Part shown: positions 18,845-27,727 of the stretch, in pieces | Layout of the letters: every line of letters starts with the position of its first letter | Numbering within the stretch: position 1 is the stretch's first letter | Assembly: GCF_000423785.1 (NCBI RefSeq) | Contig: NZ_AUIQ01000018.1 | Location: 1-32,253 of the forward strand | Source: Tetragenococcus muriaticus DSM 15685 | GTDB lineage: Bacteria; Bacillota; Bacilli; Lactobacillales; Enterococcaceae | Direction of reading: 5' to 3' | DNA length: 32,253 nt | Notes under the pieces: generated by a model | What the model was told of the DNA's origin: nothing | Seen by the model: only the letters and a program-made list of their open reading frames with translations | The model's database searches: none | Position numbers and translations under genes: made by a program

Positions 18845-20560
18845 TTACTTCAACTGCAAAAGTGCATTATTTGCGGCCACATATCCTGAGGAAATACTCC
18901 AAGTATTCATCATGCTCGGCATAGAGTCATGACCATTTGCACCACCAATGACTTCTCCTGCGCCCCAAATATTAGACACTCTTTCGCCATTTTTCGTCCG
19001 CAGGTTTAAGTCTGCACCTGTCACAAATCCCCCAAGTGTCGTAGCAAAACGATCTTTTTGTTCGACCACATAGAATTCGTCTCCTTCGTAATTATGCAAG
19101 AATTGCGGGTCTCTGTCGAATTCCTCGTCCTTTCCTTGAGCTGCAAATTTTTCATAACTGTTGAGTGTTTTTTGTAGTTGTTCGGCGTCAATACCCGCTT
19201 TTTGTGCTACTTCTTTTAGACTTCCGTGCACAAATATAGGAGATTTTTTACCGTTATTAGCAAAATAATGCTGGATTTCTTCTTCGGTAAAATCATGTAA
19301 AACTAACAAATGGTAAAATTCTTCCCAAGTTCGTTGATCCATAAGCAAAAAGGCCATTTTATCCGTTTGTTCTAGCACAGCATTTCTTAATTTGGCATAG
19401 ACGTCGGACTCGTCGACAATTCGATGACCTTCTTTATTCACATAAATCGCACCCATATCTGTCGCTTTTTTCGAAGCATAGGTAGTTAGTTTAGCGATTC
19501 CTGGTTCAACTTCCACGCCGTGAGGATAAACTTTATACCATCCTATATTTTTCGTTTGCAGTTCTAAGGGAGCTAAAAATTGGAAAGCATCACCTGTGGA
19601 AGTTTGTGGTCCGTAATAATTTAGTCCCTGACTTTCTTTACCACGCATGTCCAAATTAGCGCCATACCCACCTGTACTTAATATTATCGCATTCGCATGT
19701 ACGGTTAACGTACGTTTCCTTCCTTCAGCAACAACACCAGTGACTTTTCCCTCTTTGTCTTGCAGAATATGTTCCACACGAGCATCGAGAAAAATTTGAC
19801 CGCCCTTTTTAGTAAAAGCTTCTGCTACTTTTTTTACTAATTCATAACTACTAGAAGAAGGTAACTCAATTTGACGGTCAATCGAATGCTCTGGTGTTTG
19901 CGTTTGCGCTTTACCGTAATTCAAATCGGCAAATTCACTGATAAAATCGATCGCATCCCCGATATTTTCCGTCATCATTTGAGTTAAATTTTCATCATTT
20001 GTGTGTAAACTTTCGTTACTGACATCTTCTGCCAATTTTTGAGGAGAGTCTTTTTTAGCATTTTCACCAAAAACTTTTTCTGCCGTTTTCGAGTCTGTAG
20101 CTGTAACATTTGAGCCGTTTAAAATTGTTGCGCCGCCCAAATAACCATTTTTTTCTAACAAAGCCACTTTTTTACCAGCCATTAATAAACGCGCAGCGGC
20201 GACTAACCCAGCTTCACCGCCTCCAATAACCACAACATCTGTTTGAACTTCTTCTTTTTCTCGCGCTTGTCCTTTTTCTTTTTCAGGTAATTGGACGCCT
20301 TCTTTTTTTACCGCCTGATCTGCGGATTCTAAAATAGCTTCACTCATGACAGTAGCACCACTAATAGCGTCGATAGCAAAACTTTGGTTTTCTAAAACAT
20401 CGGACCTTAATTTATCAGCCACCTGATTAAAAATCCCGGGCGTTTCAGAATGCTGTTTTATTTCTAAATCAGTCACTTGATCATTATCAATACTAACCTC
20501 AAAATCGATCGGACCATTATGCCCTTTCGCTTGCGCATTAATTTTTCTTTTGTTCGCCAT
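18845..20560 (-). CDS. FMN-binding/FAD-dependent reductase, fumarate-reductase-like flavoprotein
   Basis: This 571-residue protein has an N-terminal FMN-binding domain (about 1-90) ending in AIDAISGATVMSEAIL, where the Thr of SGAT is the usual site of covalent FMN attachment. A FAD-binding-2 domain follows, with the dinucleotide loop VVVIGGGEAGLVAAARLL (about 109-126) and LLEKNGYLGGATILNGSN. The C-terminus has WGAGEVIGGANGHDSMPSMM. True fumarate reductases have a HGxNR-type motif here that supplies a substrate-binding His and Arg; this protein has NGHDSMPS instead, so another enoate may be the substrate. No signal peptide is visible, so it is probably cytoplasmic. AAGGAG supports the ATG at 20560. 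The gene stands alone. Confidence 0.83.
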   Translation of the reverse strand: MANKRKINAQAKGHNGPIDFEVSIDNDQVTDLEIKQHSETPGIFNQVADKLRSDVLENQSFAIDAISGATVMSEAILESADQAVKKEGVQLPEKEKGQAREKEEVQTDVVVIGGGEAGLVAAARLLMAGKKVALLEKNGYLGGATILNGSNVTATDSKTAEKVFGENAKKDSPQKLAEDVSNESLHTNDENLTQMMTENIGDAIDFISEFADLNYGKAQTQTPEHSIDRQIELPSSSSYELVKKVAEAFTKKGGQIFLDARVEHILQDKEGKVTGVVAEGRKRTLTVHANAIILSTGGYGANLDMRGKESQGLNYYGPQTSTGDAFQFLAPLELQTKNIGWYKVYPHGVEVEPGIAKLTTYASKKATDMGAIYVNKEGHRIVDESDVYAKLRNAVLEQTDKMAFLLMDQRTWEEFYHLLVLHDFTEEEIQHYFANNGKKSPIFVHGSLKEVAQKAGIDAEQLQKTLNSYEKFAAQGKDEEFDRDPQFLHNYEGDEFYVVEQKDRFATTLGGFVTGADLNLRTKNGERVSNIWGAGEVIGGANGHDSMPSMMNTWSISSGYVAANNALLQLK

Positions 20561-20650
20561 CGTTTTCTCTCCTTTAGTAAATCGTTCTATCTATTCGTTG
20601 GAACAATTACAGTTCACATCATCTTGGTAAAATTTTTCTGCCAAACCTTG

Positions 20651-20684
20651 TTACATTTTTAACAATCTTCATACTTAAATGTAA
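20651..20684. promoter_or_regulatory. Inverted repeat upstream of the flavoprotein gene
   Basis: TTACATTT (20651-20658) and AAATGTAA (20677-20684) form a perfect 8-bp inverted repeat, 18 bases apart, about 90-125 bases before the flavoprotein start. It may be an operator. The rest of the gap 20561-20767 shows no gene. Confidence 0.4.
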
Positions 20685-20767
20685 ACTGCCTTTAGTTCCC
20701 TGTCCAATAGGATTAATGCATAAACTCATAGAAAAAATTCATGTATTTAAAATAGAAATAATTTCAA

Positions 20768-20796
20768 TCGATAATTGGAGCACAATATCGTATAAT
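20768..20796 (+). promoter_or_regulatory. Promoter of the decayed antitoxin gene
   Basis: TCGATA (20768-20773) and a perfect TATAAT (20791-20796) are 17 bases apart. The inverted arms CGATA (20769-20773) and TATCG (20786-20790) lie within it, as in self-repressed toxin-antitoxin promoters. Confidence 0.45.
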
Positions 20797-20819
20797 ATTT
20801 TAATAAGGAGATGGTATCC

Positions 20820-20858
20820 ATGTCTTATTCCACAATTACATTGAGAGTTTCAGAAGAA
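20820..20858 (+). pseudogene. Truncated start of a RelB/DinJ-like antitoxin gene
   Basis: After AAGGAG (20805-20810) and an ATG at 20820, the first codons read MSYSTITLRVSEEKN, the usual start of RelB/DinJ-type ribbon-helix-helix antitoxins (an ST-I-T-x-R-V-S strand). After about 13 codons the frame runs into the terminator hairpin of the facing GH3 gene and stops at 20964 inside that gene, giving 48 codons with no antitoxin core. No toxin gene follows. A promoter and ribosome site remain in front, so this looks like the left edge of a deleted toxin-antitoxin operon. The family call rests on very few residues. Confidence 0.5.
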
Positions 20859-20907
20859 AAAAATACGATGAAAGCAGGAAAACTACACCTGCTTTCATCG
20901 TATTTTT
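20859..20907 (-). terminator. Strong terminator of the GH3 lipoprotein gene
   Basis: There is a 20-bp perfect stem between 20859-20878 and 20888-20907 with a 9-base loop; its core is ATGAAAGCAGG/CCTGCTTTCAT. Flanking A and T runs make it work in both directions. It begins 10 bases after the GH3 stop. Confidence 0.93.
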
Positions 20908-20917
20908 CTTATAACCC

Positions 20918-23353
20918 TTATTCTACGTACTTCTCTATTCTCTCGTCTTCAATCACACCATTATAATTTAAGCCATAGCCAAAGTCATAAGTGTTACCTT
21001 CACTATCTTTATAAGATTTCATATCTTTAGGCACGTCCTCAAATTGTTCTTCTACCGTATCCATGTCTTTAGGAAATTGCATTGGTAACAAGCCGTTTGG
21101 CTCGTGATCTCCTAAAATAACATCTAATAAGGCATTATCCGAAATTCCAAAGCCTACAACGATTGCATCCACTTTGTCTTCAAACTCAGACATAATGACT
21201 GGATTTTTAGCGTCCATCGCAACGACTATCGGAATATCATGATCAGCTTTTTCTGCTAGTTCAGACGCATTCAATACAGCATCTAAGTCATATTCATTCG
21301 CTATATCCGAAGTTTCTCCATAATAACTCCGATTTTGTTTTGATCCATCTTCTTCTTTGTTTCCTGCAATTGATTCTTTACGGACATTATCACCATCAGC
21401 TGTATAAGGACGATATTGTAAGGATAATGGATAGTAAGTTTCGTTATCATCTTTAATACCCGCGAAACTAAAGTTTTCTCCATTATCCGGACTAGCCATC
21501 CCCGCAATAACTAGATCAACATCATCCAAGTTATCCGGTTGTTCATAACCAGTCACATTGCCCTCATCATCTTTTATTTCCGTATCAGTAACTACTTCAC
21601 CAAAATATTTTTCTGCGGTTTCCACATCCATCGATGGTCCTCTAAATGGTTCAGCGTCCCCTATAGAGCTTTCATGGGGATCTCTCATAGTAGACGGAAT
21701 ATAAACAACTTGATCCTTGTACTCATCCATGTTGTCAGTAGGAGCTATCGTATTATCTTTATTTTTTAACATCACAGCTGAATTAAGTTGCGCTTTATAG
21801 CCAGCATCTACCTTATCTTTGCTTCCTACTGCTTCAGTTGAATCATCGATATCTACATATGGATCCTCAAATAACCCTAAATCAAACATTGATTTAACAA
21901 TACGTTCGCCACTTTCTTTAAAGCGATCTTCAGCTGATTGTTCTAAATCCCCGTTCTCATAATCTTCTTGCCACATTTTGTAAGCTTCTAATACAGGCTC
22001 TTTCTCATTATTGCCGCCAAACATATCCATGCCAGCTTTTAAAATTTCAAAATGCCGTTCTTCTTCTGTCGCATCTTCCATTCCAAAACCAGAGCCCATA
22101 AATTTTTCACCGTAGCCAACTTCTTCGGAGTTTTCACCAGTTACGCCCCAGTCAGTCACTAGTTTCCCCTCATAATTATTGTCATCACGCAGAATATTAA
22201 TAATATCTCCATTATAAGCCGTTCCTACATAATCATCACCAATTAAAGGATTACCGTCTTTATCCGTTTGGATAGAATAGGAAGTCATAACTGAACTTGC
22301 TTCCTTCGTTTCACCAGATAAATTTAAACCACCATCTACAAAAACTTTGAGATGCTCTTTCAGATTATCCCCTGGATAAACACCAAATTTTCCTTGGAAT
22401 AAATGTGCTTCTCGTCCGCCTTCGCCTGGACCATCTCCTGGAAAGTGTTTAATTTGAGTAGTAATCGAATCAGTGCCCCAGCCTAGATCATTACCATCTT
22501 CATCAAAAGAGGATTGCGAATAATTAACATAAGCTTCCGCCAGAGCCGCCGCTAATTGACTTCCTTCACCAAACGTTCCTTCCACTCGTAGCCAACGGGG
22601 TTCTGATGCTAAATCAATTTGTGGACCTAAAGCTTCCGTCATCCCTAAAGCGCGGTATTCTTGTGAGGACATATTGGCAAATTGACTAACGATTTTAGGA
22701 CTAAATGTTGCTGCCATCCCTAAATTCGAAGGCCAACGCGAAATATCACCCTCAGAATTATACGTAGCACTTTCTCCTGCAGTACTTCGAGGATCAGAGC
22801 TAATATTCACAGGAATAATGGGCTCATCTTCAGTACCTAACCCTTCGACAAAGCTTTGCATTTGATTGGTCCATTGTACACTATCTTCTACATCATTAGG
22901 CCCAGCATGCAATACATTACGTAGATCATCGTTTTCTAAGTAATTTTCTTGCTCCTCGGTTAACCCGTCTGATTGATCTCTTTCATGAGAACTAAACAGC
23001 ATCAATCCAGCAATTTGATCCATTGATAATTCTTCAACAAAGGCTTCAGCACGTGTTTCTGAGCTTTCTCGCCAGTCTTCAAATGAATCTAATTCTCCAT
23101 TTCCATTTAAATCTTTAAAATAGTAAGTCTGTTCATCATCTTCTTCGGTTAAAATTTCGATATTACTATCTGGAGAAAAACTAATATTGGGATGTTCTCC
23201 AGGATTTGCTGCAATGGAAAACTCAGTCGTTTCATCAGACATCTCTTGGTAATTATTATTACTTTCTTCTTGAGCTGACGAGTCTTCCTCAGAGCTGGTA
23301 CAAGCACTTAACAATAACGGCGTTACGAACAAAAACAATCTTTTCTTCCACAT
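20918..23353 (-). CDS. GH3-family beta-glycosidase lipoprotein
   Basis: This 811-residue secreted protein has a lipoprotein signal peptide (KKRLFLFVTPLLLSAC, lipid-bearing Cys18) and an acidic Ser/Glu-rich linker. The GH3 N-terminal domain spans about 90-450: MDQIAGLMLFSSHE, TTQIKHFPGDGPGEGGREAH (a KHFxGxG-type motif) and LVTDWGVTGE, whose Asp401 is the expected catalytic nucleophile. The GH3 C-terminal domain follows (about 530-790; VDAIVVGFGISDNALLDVI, GLLPMQFPKDMDTVEEQFED). It probably releases terminal beta-linked sugars outside the cell, anchored to the membrane. The protein is very rich in Asp and Glu, which would suit high salt. The start is supported by AGGAGG. The sugar specificity is unknown. 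Confidence 0.9.
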   Translation of the reverse strand: MWKKRLFLFVTPLLLSACTSSEEDSSAQEESNNNYQEMSDETTEFSIAANPGEHPNISFSPDSNIEILTEEDDEQTYYFKDLNGNGELDSFEDWRESSETRAEAFVEELSMDQIAGLMLFSSHERDQSDGLTEEQENYLENDDLRNVLHAGPNDVEDSVQWTNQMQSFVEGLGTEDEPIIPVNISSDPRSTAGESATYNSEGDISRWPSNLGMAATFSPKIVSQFANMSSQEYRALGMTEALGPQIDLASEPRWLRVEGTFGEGSQLAAALAEAYVNYSQSSFDEDGNDLGWGTDSITTQIKHFPGDGPGEGGREAHLFQGKFGVYPGDNLKEHLKVFVDGGLNLSGETKEASSVMTSYSIQTDKDGNPLIGDDYVGTAYNGDIINILRDDNNYEGKLVTDWGVTGENSEEVGYGEKFMGSGFGMEDATEEERHFEILKAGMDMFGGNNEKEPVLEAYKMWQEDYENGDLEQSAEDRFKESGERIVKSMFDLGLFEDPYVDIDDSTEAVGSKDKVDAGYKAQLNSAVMLKNKDNTIAPTDNMDEYKDQVVYIPSTMRDPHESSIGDAEPFRGPSMDVETAEKYFGEVVTDTEIKDDEGNVTGYEQPDNLDDVDLVIAGMASPDNGENFSFAGIKDDNETYYPLSLQYRPYTADGDNVRKESIAGNKEEDGSKQNRSYYGETSDIANEYDLDAVLNASELAEKADHDIPIVVAMDAKNPVIMSEFEDKVDAIVVGFGISDNALLDVILGDHEPNGLLPMQFPKDMDTVEEQFEDVPKDMKSYKDSEGNTYDFGYGLNYNGVIEDERIEKYVE

Positions 23354-23644
23354 TTTACCCCTCCTGCTACTTTTCTTTATTTCTCTTCTTTCAATTCGTT
23401 TTGAAAACCCTCCTTGTTATAAAGCGGTTTCATTTTCCGTAAAAAATAAAGCTTTATATTTTTATAAACCTTTATATTAAGTGTACTATACGATGCACAA
23501 AATGGAAACCTTCTCTTAGATTCATTATTTAACTCAACTTTTTATTTCCAGAGTTAATTTTTCGAAGCTATTCTAGTTTTCAGGCTTTTTTCCGTCCTTC
23601 TAAAAACATAATCATTGATTCAATTTATGTAACTGTGTTACTTT
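23354..23644. other. Divergent gap between the GH3 gene and crtN
   Basis: No gene is visible. It must hold the promoters of both flanking genes, but I could not assign clear -35/-10 pairs. GTAAC (23630-23634 region) and GTTAC form a small inverted repeat just before the larger palindrome at 23645. Confidence 0.4.
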
Positions 23645-23666
23645 TTACTTATCACCTGATAAGTAA
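23645..23666. promoter_or_regulatory. 22-bp palindrome upstream of crtN, candidate TetR operator
   Basis: TTACTTATCA (23645-23654) and TGATAAGTAA (23657-23666) are perfect 10-bp inverted arms with CC between, ending 37 bases before the crtN ATG. Size and symmetry are typical of TetR-family operators, and a TetR-family gene ends this same gene cluster. Binding is an inference. Confidence 0.65.
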
Positions 23667-23703
23667 CCTAATTATCAAAAAAGAGAGACAAAAAGGAGTA
23701 GCA

Positions 23704-25197
23704 ATGAAAAAAATAGTTGTTGTAGGAGCGGGCGTAGCAGGGTTATCTGCAGCTGTGCGCTTGCAGAAATTAGGATATGACGTGCATTTGTATGAAAAAG
23801 AAGCAAATCCCGGTGGCAAGATGAATCAAATTAAACAAGATGGTTTTACTTTTGATGTAGGGCCCACCATTGTAATGATGCCAGAAATTTACCAAGAAAT
23901 TTTTGAATTCTGTGAAAGAAACCCTGATGATTACATTCCAATGAAAAAAGTAGACCCTCTATTAGAATTAGTTTTTCGCGGAGAGTCTCCACTATTATTC
24001 TCTAGTGATTTAACCCAATTAACAAAGACCTTGGAAACAATTTCTGAAGAGGACGCGTAAGGATATTTTCATTTTTTAGCAGATATCTATAAACGCTACC
24101 TCATCGCTAAAAAACATTTTATTACCCAATCCTTTCGTAATTTCTGGGATTTTTATAACCCTAAATCTTTATATGCAGGATTGCGCTTGAAAACTTTTAG
24201 CGACGCTTATTCTTCTATTTCAAAGTTTGTCAAAGATGATCGATTAAGAAAGTCATTAGCTTTTCAGACCTTATATATTGGTGTTTCCCCTTACCAGGGC
24301 CCTTCATTGTACACGATGATTCCCATGATTGAATTATTTTACGGGGTTCATTTTATTAAAGGTGGCATGTATACATTAGCAACCGCCTTAGACCAATTGT
24401 TCGATGAATTAGGTGGGAAGCGTCACTACGCGACACCTGTAGAAGAAATTGTGATCGAAAATAAAAGCACCACAGGCATTCAAGCAAACGGAGAATTCAT
24501 AGCCGCAGATGCTGTGGTTTGCGGAGCTGACTTTCCTTACGCGATGGAAAACCTTATTCCAGATGAAAGCAAACGTGGAAAATATAGCAATAAAAAAATT
24601 GCCAATATGGATTATTCTTGCTCGTGCTTTCTACTTTATTTGGGATTAGATAAGAAGTACCCAGAAAGTACTTTGCATAGTATTTACTTTGCGGATGATT
24701 TTAAGAAAAATACGGATGACCTATTTGAAAACGGCGTACTACCTTCAGATCCTTCTTTTTATCTTTATCGTCCCTCACTAATGGACGAAACTTTGGCGCC
24801 AGAAGAAAAAGAAGGCTTGTATGTTTTAGTACCCGTACCTGAACTATCAAAATACGATGACTGGACAAATGTAAGCACACAATCTTTTCGCGATCAAATC
24901 ATCCGTTTAATAAAAGAACGATCCATTTTTACCGATATTGAAGAACATATTATTATGGAAGTTTGTTATACGCCAAAAGAATTTGAACAAAAATTTAACG
25001 CCTATTATGGCGCAACTTTTGGTTTAAAACCCACTCTGGCTCAAAGTAATTACTATCGCCCCCACAATAAATTTGATTATGCCGAGCGCCTATACTTTTG
25101 TGGGAGTAGCGCCCATCCAGGAGCAGGAGTCCCCATTGTTATGCAAAGCGCTAAACTTGCAGTAGAGGAGCTGACAAAAGATGACAGCACAGTATAA
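23704..25197 (+). pseudogene. crtN: 4,4'-diapophytoene desaturase with one in-frame stop codon
   Basis: The frame from ATG 23704 (AAGGAG just upstream) encodes 497 codons of a C30 carotenoid desaturase, the usual size. It has the FAD loop VVVGAGVAGLSAAVRLQKLG near the start, YEKEANPGGKMNQ next, and the C-terminal FCGSSAHPGAGVPIVMQSAK. Codon 119 (24058-24060) is TAA, and the same frame continues on both sides (EEDA-stop-GYFHFLADIYKRYL) without any shift. A single base change from GAA (or CAA/AAA) explains it. The product would be cut before the substrate domain, so dehydrosqualene could not be desaturated to yellow C30 carotenoids unless the stop is read through. A sequencing error remains possible. 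Confidence 0.9.
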
Positions 25198-26047
25198 TGA
25201 TCATTTTGAAAAACGAAAGAAAGAATTTAACTATTGTGAAAATATCATTCAACATCATTCAAAATCGTTTTACGCCGCGTTTTCACAATTACCTAAAAAG
25301 AAGGCAAAAAGCATTTATGCGATTTATGCCTTTTGCCGGATGGCAGATGATATCGTAGACGATAAAAAAGATGCCGAGCAGTTAGAAGAATTATTTGAAC
25401 AATTAGAGGCTTTCGAGGCAGGTTTTGTTCCGAATGAGCCTACTTGGTTAGCGTTAGAAGTGGTATTTGAAGAATTTCCCATGGATATCCATCCTTTCTA
25501 TGACATGTTGGTTGGACAGCGAATGGATCTTAATTTTCAGCAACCCCAGTCTTGGCAAGAATTATTAGAATACGCCTACTATGTCGCAGGAAGCGTCGGG
25601 TTAATGCTACTACCCGTTTTATCAAATACTCCTGCACAAATCATTACGCCTGCAAAAAGACTCGGCGAAGCGATGCAGCTAACAAATATTTTACGAGACA
25701 TTGGTGAAGACCTAAACATCGCAAGAATTTATTTACCCCAAAAAGAAATGCAGCGCTATAACCTAACAGTAGAAGACTTGCAAAAACAAAAAGTCACTAA
25801 AAATTTCATTGAATTATGGGAATCGATAGCCAAATATGCCGAAAAGCTTTATCGTGAATCCCTAGATATGATACCTTATATTGAAAAAGACGCCCGTAAA
25901 GCTTTGTTAAGTGCTATAATGATTTATAGTGAATTATTGCCAGAAATTAGGCGAAAGCAGTATAATGTTTTCGAAAAAAGACAAGCCGTTAGTTTGCAGA
26001 GAAAATCAGAATTAATTCATTCACTCGAAAGTAGTATAGAAAAATAA
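25181..26047 (+). CDS. crtM: Dehydrosqualene (4,4'-diapophytoene) synthase
   Basis: This 288-residue enzyme joins two farnesyl diphosphates into dehydrosqualene, the first step of C30 carotenoid synthesis. Both Asp-rich, Mg-binding motifs are intact: YAFCRMADDIVDD (49-61) and NILRDIGEDLNIARIYLP (169-186, with Asp173 and Asp177). The start overlaps the end of crtN by 17 bases, as in coupled crtN-crtM operons. No damage is visible, so its product would build up or be wasted if crtN is really dead. Confidence 0.93.
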   Translation: MTAQYNDHFEKRKKEFNYCENIIQHHSKSFYAAFSQLPKKKAKSIYAIYAFCRMADDIVDDKKDAEQLEELFEQLEAFEAGFVPNEPTWLALEVVFEEFPMDIHPFYDMLVGQRMDLNFQQPQSWQELLEYAYYVAGSVGLMLLPVLSNTPAQIITPAKRLGEAMQLTNILRDIGEDLNIARIYLPQKEMQRYNLTVEDLQKQKVTKNFIELWESIAKYAEKLYRESLDMIPYIEKDARKALLSAIMIYSELLPEIRRKQYNVFEKRQAVSLQRKSELIHSLESSIEK

Positions 26048-26062
26048 GAACTTAGTGACTTT

Positions 26063-26602
26063 ATGTATGAAAAGATTTTAGATATAGCAGAGCAGCTATT
26101 TATGACACAAGGTTATCAAGCGACATCTACGAGACAAATCACAGAAATTTTAGGGGTAACCCAACCTACGATTTACTATCACTTCAAGAAAAAAGAAGAT
26201 ATTTACTATGCCGTGATGTTGCGTTTATCCAAAGATATTGAGCAAAATTTAATAAAATTTGTTGAAGACTCGACACAACAGTTAGAGTCAAAATTGATAT
26301 CAATGGTAGAATTTTTGAGAGAAAAGCACCCTTTTAATTTTTTCGTAATGATGCATGATGTTCAACACTCTTTGCCTAAAGAAATGACGACAAAACTTTA
26401 TCAACTCTTTTCAAGCTCTTATAAGGGACCGTTTATTCGTTTACTAAAAGAAAATCGCGAGAAACTGCAAGCGTCCGTTGATATTGAATTTGCTGTAAGT
26501 CAGCTATTTATCTTAATGGCTTCGTATTTAGATAATACAAATCCAAAAGATAACATTTCGGAGATGATTTATCTGTATTTGCACGGGATATATAAGGATT
26601 AG
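26063..26602 (+). CDS. TetR-family regulator at the end of the crt cluster
   Basis: This 179-residue protein has a TetR-type N-terminal helix-turn-helix: ILDIAEQLFMTQGYQATSTR then QITEILGVTQPTIYYHFKKK (about 5-45). The C-terminal ligand domain is not assignable. It begins 15 bases after crtM with no clear Shine-Dalgarno, so it is probably co-transcribed with crtNM and translated at a low level. Its likely target is the 22-bp palindrome upstream of crtN, giving a self-limiting loop; this is inferred from position only. The ligand is unknown. Confidence 0.85.
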   Translation: MYEKILDIAEQLFMTQGYQATSTRQITEILGVTQPTIYYHFKKKEDIYYAVMLRLSKDIEQNLIKFVEDSTQQLESKLISMVEFLREKHPFNFFVMMHDVQHSLPKEMTTKLYQLFSSSYKGPFIRLLKENREKLQASVDIEFAVSQLFILMASYLDNTNPKDNISEMIYLYLHGIYKD

Positions 26603-26625
26603 TTTTGTACGTTAAGGTTCTCAGT

Positions 26626-26681
26626 AAATAAAAAACAAGAGGAAAGAAGCTTCATAAGCGAATAACTTCTTTCCTCTTGTT
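26626..26681. terminator. Bidirectional terminator between the crt cluster and the PAP2 gene
   Basis: AACAAGAGGAAAGAAG (26634-26649) pairs perfectly with CTTCTTTCCTCTTGTT (26666-26681), 16 bp. The T-run is on the minus strand, so it mainly ends the PAP2 transcript, but it also lies 31 bases after the TetR stop. Confidence 0.85.
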
Positions 26682-26745
26682 ACAGTTCTCTTAATACGAG
26701 CCATTCTAACTACACTTGATTTGGCAATGAAAGGAAACGTATCTT

Positions 26746-27583
26746 TTATTTATTTTCCAGCGAAAGTCGGTTCAATTTTCGTTTTACAACCATATAACGG
26801 AAAACTAAAAAGAAAATAAATGACACGCCGAACCCTACAGTAACATCTGACAAAAAGTGAGCCCCTTGCATCATACGACTAAACATCAAAATAGCGGCAT
26901 AAAAAGCAAGGGCTAAAAATACAGCTCTTTCCTTTAACTGCCACTTCAGAGGAACCATTGCTAAGAAACTTAGACTTAACATTGTTCCATCCCACATTGA
27001 ATGACCTTAAGGAAATGGTTTGATTTTATTTTTTTTCGGTGACAAAAGATAAGTATCTTTCACCGTTGATCTTATACCAGTACGTGAACAGAACAAACTC
27101 ATCTTGCATCGAATGAAAGCGCACACGTCCAAAAATAGATTTAACACCTTCTACAACCATCATGGCAAAAAATGTAGTTAATACAATACCAATCCCGGCC
27201 AAACGATAACGTTGCGCTAAAGAAGTTGGAATTTGCCGAACTAAATAAGCAATCAAAATAATGGCAAAAGCACTGTACACCAATCCCCATCCATAAAAAT
27301 AATCATGAATCCAATAAACGCCTACTAAACTCCACAATACATAAACGGCGCCAGAAATAATGAGGACAATTGGCTTTGTTTCTGAAAAAGAAAGTGTCCA
27401 GAAAACTAAAGCAGAACCGATCATAATCACAGTACCAATAACACCTGCTGCAAAATACTCAAAAAAGTATGAAAATCCATTATCTTCGCGTAACAAAGCT
27501 TGGTCAATTTGTAAATCATAATAATTGGCAATAATAAGGCAAACGAGTAAAATAAGACCAATAGTGGTATAAATCTTTCTCAT
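26746..27583 (-). pseudogene. PAP2-family phosphatase, broken by a frameshift and a stop codon
   Basis: The first part (27583-27026, ATG with GGAGG) encodes several membrane helices and the first PAP2 motif KSIFGRVRF. It then ends at a run of eight A on the minus strand (plus 27030-27037), giving GERYLSFVTEKK-stop. Removing one A restores the frame: KNKIKPFP, then TAA (stop) where Ser belongs, then GHSMWDGTML. The expected PSGH motif has therefore also lost its Ser codon (TCA to TAA). The last part (to 26746) keeps the third motif SRMMQGAHFLSDVTVG. With two independent lesions in the catalytic centre the gene is almost surely dead. It would have encoded a membrane lipid-phosphate phosphatase. 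Confidence 0.88.
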
Positions 27584-27674
27584 AATTTTCCTCCATTCAT
27601 AGATACCCCTTTACCAAATCAATAATTGCTCGTATTAACTATCTCAAGTTTAATGCTATTTTGTAAGCGGTGCC

Positions 27675-27715
27675 AAAAAACTCAAGAAACAATGGAAAGT
27701 CCATCATTTCTCAAG
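27675..27715 (-). terminator. Terminator of menE
   Basis: On the minus strand CTTGAGAAA pairs with TTTCTTGAG (two G-U pairs) and an inner ATGGA with TCCAT, followed by TTTTTT. The stem is at 27681-27715, 12 bases after the menE stop. Confidence 0.8.
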
Positions 27716-27727
27716 CTTTCATTAAAA

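Noticed and set aside
24181-25197. A separate shorter gene starting at TTG 24181
   Set aside because: It is the same reading frame as crtN after its internal stop, lacks the FAD-binding start and has no ribosome site.
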